From Rubellimicrobium roseum (GTDB taxonomy: Bacteria > Pseudomonadota > Alphaproteobacteria > Rhodobacterales > Rhodobacteraceae), in NCBI RefSeq assembly GCF_006152145.1, contig NZ_VDFV01000003.1, positions 182,413 through 246,412 on the forward strand: a DNA stretch of 64,000 nt, read 5' to 3'. Made by a program: the position numbers and the translations under genes. Below are positions 61,140 through 64,000 of the stretch, in pieces. The notes beneath the pieces were generated by a model that did no database searches, was not told the origin of the DNA, and saw nothing but the letters and a program-made list of their open reading frames with translations. Every line of letters begins with the position of its first letter. Positions within the stretch are counted from its first letter, which is position 1.

Positions 61140-62066
61140 GTGGAACACGGCCAAGCCAGTCTCATGCGCCGACTCGTGCGTCCTCCGGCGCCGCCAGCCG
61201 CGATCACCCCCGCGCGTGCCCTCAGGCTCGCCGCGACGCGCGCGGCCGAACGGTCGATCTCCTTGCCCCTGGCGGTCCTGGGGGTCAGCGAGGAGGAGGG
61301 ACCGCTCGACGATCTGCTGGGCCGCTTGGAGGACGGCCTCATGCTCATCGCTCTGCACGAGGACGACCATCCCGTGGGCCTCGTCGCGCTCGACGCCGAG
61401 GCACGGGCCGCCGTGCTGGAGGTGCAGACGCTGGGCCGTGTCGCCCCCGCTGTCGCCGAGGTGCGGGTCGTGACGGCCGCGGACGCGGCCCTGGCCCGGC
61501 CCTTTCTCCAAGCTCTTTTGGCCGAGGTCGAGGCGGGCACCGCCGGCACCGTCCTCGATGGCTGGGTGCGCGGCCCGGCACTGGCCGCGCGGCTGCCCGG
61601 CCCGCGCGAGGCCGCCATGATCCTGTCCGACGGGCTCTACCGGATCGTGCGGCTGACGCTCGACCTTGGAGCGGGCGGGCGGCAGGGACTCGCCCTGCTG
61701 CTGATCCGTCTCCGGCCACCGCCCGAACCGGCCTGGGCCGAGCCCCCGGCAGCCACCGTGGCCGATCCAGTGCTCGCCGCCCCTGCGACGCTGACGGCGG
61801 TGCTGCACCGGCTCCAACTCCCGTTGGCAGGGGCCGAGGCGCTTGAGGTGGGTCAGGTCCTCGCTCTCCCAGGCGTTACGGTCGCCTCGGTCCGGCTCGA
61901 GGTGGCCGGGATTGATCTTGGCCCCGCGCGCTTGGGCCAGATGGCGGGGATGCGCGCCCTCCGCATCGAGGAGCCGCTGACCCCCGGGCTCGACGAGCTT
62001 CCCTCCTTGGGCGAGGGCGCCGGTCCCGCCGCCCTGCCACCGACCGTCGCGGGATGGCCGTCGTGA
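61140..62066 (+). CDS. Orphan SpoA-domain (FliM/FliN-like) protein
   Basis: A 308-residue protein whose C-terminal part (about 215-290) resembles the SpoA domain of FliM/FliN and type III secretion C-ring proteins: TAVLHRLQLPLAGAEALEVGQVLALPGVTVASVRLEVAG. The middle part (60-200) is weakly FliM-like. It starts at GTG 61140, with an AAGGGA ribosome-binding site. No other flagellar gene is in the window, which is unusual for a C-ring component. It may act with flagellar genes elsewhere or serve a separate secretion or signalling role. Domain call by eye. Confidence 0.7.
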   Translation: MEHGQASLMRRLVRPPAPPAAITPARALRLAATRAAERSISLPLAVLGVSEEEGPLDDLLGRLEDGLMLIALHEDDHPVGLVALDAEARAAVLEVQTLGRVAPAVAEVRVVTAADAALARPFLQALLAEVEAGTAGTVLDGWVRGPALAARLPGPREAAMILSDGLYRIVRLTLDLGAGGRQGLALLLIRLRPPPEPAWAEPPAATVADPVLAAPATLTAVLHRLQLPLAGAEALEVGQVLALPGVTVASVRLEVAGIDLGPARLGQMAGMRALRIEEPLTPGLDELPSLGEGAGPAALPPTVAGWPS

Positions 62067-62078
62067 AACGTGGAAGGA

Positions 62079-62094
62079 CCCCCGCGAACGGGGG
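62079..62094. terminator. Hairpin between convergent SpoA and DUF892 genes
   Basis: A 6-bp stem CCCCCG/CGGGGG (62079-62084 with 62089-62094) with a CGAA loop, and GGA/TCC flanks. It lies between two converging stops. No long T tract is present on either strand. Confidence 0.5.
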
Positions 62095-62119
62095 CCCTCC
62101 GTTGGCCCTGGTTCTTGGC

Positions 62120-62671
62120 TCAGCGCTTCGACTGCTCTCCGGCCTCGTGGAGCTGCATGTACTTGACCGTCAGTGCGTCGGTCATTCCCAGCAGGGTCTG
62201 GAAGGTCTTCTCTTCTTCCCGCAGAGTCGTCTCGTAGATGGCGACGTGGTGCTGGTGGCCCGTGGCTTGCGCCATCGCGATCAGCGACCGGTAGGTGGCC
62301 TGCTCGAAGGCCTCGAAGGCCACGTTCGCGAAATGGTTCTTCATGATCTCGTCGGACATGACCGTATGCGCGAGGGCCGCCATGTTGCCCGACATCTGCG
62401 TGCCGAGATCCTTGATGGCCGAAGGAGCCGATCCCAGTTCGCTCAGGATTCCCTCGAGCCGCTGGATCTGCGCCTCCGTCTCGGCCCCGTGCTGGCGCAG
62501 CACTGCCGCCACCTCAGGGTAGCTCTCGATCCGCTCGAGCTGCCGGTTGATGAGTTGCGTCGCCTGCTTCTCCAGAGAATGGGCGCTCTGGATACCCATG
62601 ATGTAGTCTTGCTTGGCCTGATCCGAGGTCAGCGACATGGACCCGGACGACGTGCCTTGATCGTACGCCAT
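62120..62671 (-). CDS. DUF892 (YciE/YciF) ferritin-like protein
   Basis: A 183-residue four-helix-bundle protein of the DUF892/YciF family. Typical residues are IMGIQSAHSLEKQATQLINRQ, EVAAVLRQHGAETEAQIQRLEGILSELG, HFANVAFEAFEQATYRSLIAMAQATGH, and ETTLREEEKTFQTLLG; the Glu/His pattern resembles diiron ferritin-like folds. YciF-type proteins are stress-induced. ATG at 62671 follows AGGAGATG. An EcfG-like promoter lies 34 bp upstream on the minus strand. It converges on the SpoA gene. Confidence 0.9.
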   Translation of the reverse strand: MAYDQGTSSGSMSLTSDQAKQDYIMGIQSAHSLEKQATQLINRQLERIESYPEVAAVLRQHGAETEAQIQRLEGILSELGSAPSAIKDLGTQMSGNMAALAHTVMSDEIMKNHFANVAFEAFEQATYRSLIAMAQATGHQHHVAIYETTLREEEKTFQTLLGMTDALTVKYMQLHEAGEQSKR

Positions 62672-62704
62672 TGTTCATCTCCTGTAGCGGAAGTCACGCA
62701 GACC

Positions 62705-62729
62705 AACGCCAGGGAAGCGAGCCGGTTCG
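62705..62729 (-). promoter_or_regulatory. Candidate EcfG promoter of the DUF892 gene
   Basis: On the minus strand CGAAC (62729-62725), a 16-nt spacer, and a perfect CGTT (62708-62705). The EcfG consensus is GGAAC-N16/17-CGTT. The DUF892 start is at 62671. DUF892 genes are commonly stress-regulated, which supports the call. Confidence 0.5.
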
Positions 62730-62752
62730 AGCCTGCGGCGAGGCGCCGCCGA

Positions 62753-63169
62753 TCAACCCCGCGCGAGGTCGAGGCGGGGTCGAAGGGCCGAGAGGTCATA
62801 TCCCGCACGGGCGGTGGCGGACAGGATCTCGTCCGTCGGCATCCGCCCCGCTTGCGCCAGCGACCACAGGATCGAGGATCGCGTGCCCGAAGCGCAGTAG
62901 GCCAGCACCGGTCCCTTTTCCATGGCCTCGGCCTGTGCGGCGATCCGCTCCGGGGTCATGGTCGGATGAGTGACCGGATTGTCAACGAAGGTCAGCCCCG
63001 CCGCTTCGACCGTGATGCGCATGACCTCCGAGGACAGTTCCATCGGGATCTCGGAGTCGGGCCGGTTGCAGACCACCGTGCGGAAGCCCGCCGCCACGAG
63101 TTCCGGAACGTCCTCGGGCGCGATCTGGGGCGAGACGGCGTAGTCGGGGGTGATGCGGCGAATGTCCAT
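62753..63169 (-). CDS. TIGR01244-type phosphatase-like protein (beta-lactamase hydrolase-like)
   Basis: A 138-residue protein of the sulfur-metabolism/phosphatase-like family, often called Blh. The dual-specificity phosphatase loop is Cys 92 to Arg 97 in YCASGTRSS. The N-terminus has RITPDYAVSPQIAPEDVPELVAAGF, followed by VVCNRPDSEIP. The family is usually fused to, or encoded near, persulfide dioxygenase or rhodanese-type genes, but none is adjacent here. Its substrate is unknown. ATG at 63169 is chosen by the family N-terminus. It lies 42 bp beyond the small membrane gene on the same strand. Confidence 0.85.
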   Translation of the reverse strand: MDIRRITPDYAVSPQIAPEDVPELVAAGFRTVVCNRPDSEIPMELSSEVMRITVEAAGLTFVDNPVTHPTMTPERIAAQAEAMEKGPVLAYCASGTRSSILWSLAQAGRMPTDEILSATARAGYDLSALRPRLDLARG

Positions 63170-63210
63170 GCTGACATGAATAGGGCTCGCCCCGACGGGC
63201 GTCCAGCGCC

Positions 63211-63426
63211 TCAGCCGACAACGACCCCGATGATCACGAACATGCATCCCAGCACGGACAGCAGCAGGGCGCCAAGGTTGATGGGCAGCGCCCGTTGGAG
63301 CCGTGCCCGCAGCGCGGCATCATCCAGTGCCTCGCGCCTAGCGCGGATGGCGATGGCCCCGCTCCAGGCGATCCCTACGAGACCCAGGAAAGCGATCGCC
63401 ACGCCGATCCAGATCAGGATGTCCAT
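63211..63426 (-). CDS. Small two-helix membrane protein
   Basis: A 71-residue protein with two helices (about 2-24, DILIWIGVAIAFLGLVGIAW, and 51-70, LGALLLSVLGCMFVIIGVVV) joined by a charged loop containing RARREALDDAALRARLQRALP. I know no named family. ATG at 63426 is preceded by GGAGG, which supports the start. It runs in the same direction as the phosphatase-like gene 42 bp downstream and may share a transcript. The membrane topology places both ends on the same side. Confidence 0.78.
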   Translation of the reverse strand: MDILIWIGVAIAFLGLVGIAWSGAIAIRARREALDDAALRARLQRALPINLGALLLSVLGCMFVIIGVVVG

Positions 63427-63553
63427 GAGCGATCCTCCGCCGCTGTGCCTCCCGCGCCTATCCTGCGGGGCTGTCCCGCGCAAGCGCTTGCGGCCGTGCC
63501 ACCCGGAGGGCTAGGCCTTGGTCACGAGCAGTCCCGCAAAGAGGAATCACAGA

Positions 63554-63820
63554 ATGCCCCCAGCCCACCTGCACGTGGTCGAGACCGAGCCGCTTCCCGG
63601 TGACGAGATCCGCCAGTTCATCGAGCGCTACGAGTCGCTTGAAGCGCAGAAGAAGGACATCGGCGAGGAGATGAAGGAAGTCATGGCCGAGGCCAAGGGG
63701 CGCGGCTATGACGTCAAGATCCTCAAGAAGATCATCGCCATCCGAAAGCGCGACAAGGACGACATCGACGAAGAGGAAGCCATCCTCGAACTCTACAAGC
63801 AGGCTCTGGGAATGACCTGA
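63554..63820 (+). CDS. gapR: Nucleoid-associated protein GapR (DUF2312)
   Basis: An 88-residue GapR, a small coiled-coil DNA clamp that in Caulobacter binds overtwisted DNA ahead of polymerases and is needed for normal replication. The family core is clear: IRQFIERYESLEAQKKDIGEEMKEVMAEAK and YDVKILKKIIAIRKRDKDD, followed by EEEAILELYKQALGM. ATG at 63554 is the family start. The window ends 180 bp later; that tail holds only a 27-codon reading frame at 63832-63915 that I do not trust. Confidence 0.94.
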   Translation: MPPAHLHVVETEPLPGDEIRQFIERYESLEAQKKDIGEEMKEVMAEAKGRGYDVKILKKIIAIRKRDKDDIDEEEAILELYKQALGMT

Positions 63821-64000
63821 GGCACGTCCTCATGGCTTGGATCGGCAAGCACGCTAAGGCAAACCGGGTTGTGGGCTTCGGGCTCGACACGACGTTATTG
63901 CGCAACTTGGGCTGAGGCCGAGCTGTTTTCTTTCCCTGTGTGTTCGGGCGACGCGCGTGATCTCGGTCCTGTTCAAGGGCCGAGAAGCGGTTCGTGAGAG

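Noticed and set aside
62709..62735. GGTTCGAGCC, resembling a tRNA T-loop
   Set aside because: No acceptor, D or anticodon stem can be drawn around it; it overlaps a better EcfG-promoter interpretation.
63832..63915. 27-codon frame after gapR
   Set aside because: Too short, no ribosome-binding site, no recognisable family.
1..64000. CRISPR arrays, insertion sequences, prophage genes, rRNA and tRNA genes
   Set aside because: No regularly spaced repeats, transposase or integrase motifs, phage structural genes, or tRNA/rRNA signatures were seen on either strand.

Overview
The window reads as a chromosomal segment of a GC-rich alphaproteobacterium of the order Rhodobacterales (Rhodobacteraceae or Roseobacter type). 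Evidence for this is the GC-rich codon use, a PhyR-NepR-EcfG general stress locus, GapR, aerobic cobaltochelatase genes cobS and cobT, an NDUFA12-like complex I subunit beside mlaD and a DUF2155 gene, the aat-accC-accB cluster, and an ScfR-family regulator. I see no insertion sequence, prophage, CRISPR array, rRNA or tRNA. Most of the window is ordinary core genome with tightly packed, often start/stop-overlapping genes.

Layout. 0-4 kb: a sugar-acid catabolic group (UxaA-type dehydratase, GntR/FCD regulator, aldo/keto reductase) tied together by a shared candidate operator. 4-14 kb: recN, a DUF427 gene, Xaa-Pro aminopeptidase, cobT, an FMN reductase, a small exported protein, cobS, then an ECF sigma/anti-sigma pair. 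13-22 kb: J-domain protein, bolA, gatB, two tandem paralogous transglycosylase-like exported proteins, an acyltransferase and aminopeptidase N. 22-31 kb: malate synthase G, a glutamine-amidotransferase-like hydrolase, a MATE exporter, D-lyxose isomerase, kynureninase. 31-36 kb: pntAB, a pseudouridine synthase, and an ornithine decarboxylase behind a long structured leader. 36-44 kb: two peptide-type ABC ATPases with degraded catalytic motifs, an M20 amidohydrolase, a glycosyltransferase, waaA and moaA. 44-48 kb: the general stress response locus phyR / nepR-ecfG-histidine kinase. 48-56 kb: clpP, clpX, a TRIC-type channel, RidA, NDUFA12-mlaD-DUF2155, a small stress-like protein, and aat-accC-accB. 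56-61 kb: an ScfR-type regulator followed by a receiver-only response regulator, a two-helix membrane protein and a transporter/histidine-kinase fusion. 61-64 kb: an orphan SpoA-domain protein, a DUF892 ferritin-like protein, a small phosphatase-like protein, a small membrane protein and gapR.

How parts fit. The EcfG module probably acts on genes inside this window: AAC-core -35 elements followed at 16 nt by a perfect CGTT occur just upstream of three small accessory genes (21943, 53006 and, on the minus strand, 62671). The clpP promoter region matches an alphaproteobacterial RpoH heat-shock promoter. The most unusual items are (i) the ABC ATPase pair at 36846-38934, in which both proteins lack the H-loop histidine and have altered signature motifs and which has no permease or binding-protein gene beside it; (ii) the decarboxylase leader at about 34960-35171, which ends in a terminator-like hairpin just before the start codon and is a candidate speF-type regulatory RNA; (iii) the GntR operator found both at the regulator's own start and in front of the reductase; and (iv) the three-gene transporter-kinase sensory unit whose response regulator has no output domain.

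Limits: all assignments come from reading translations and motifs. No database search, RNA folding or alignment could be run. Start codons were chosen from ribosome-binding sites, overlaps and family N-termini.
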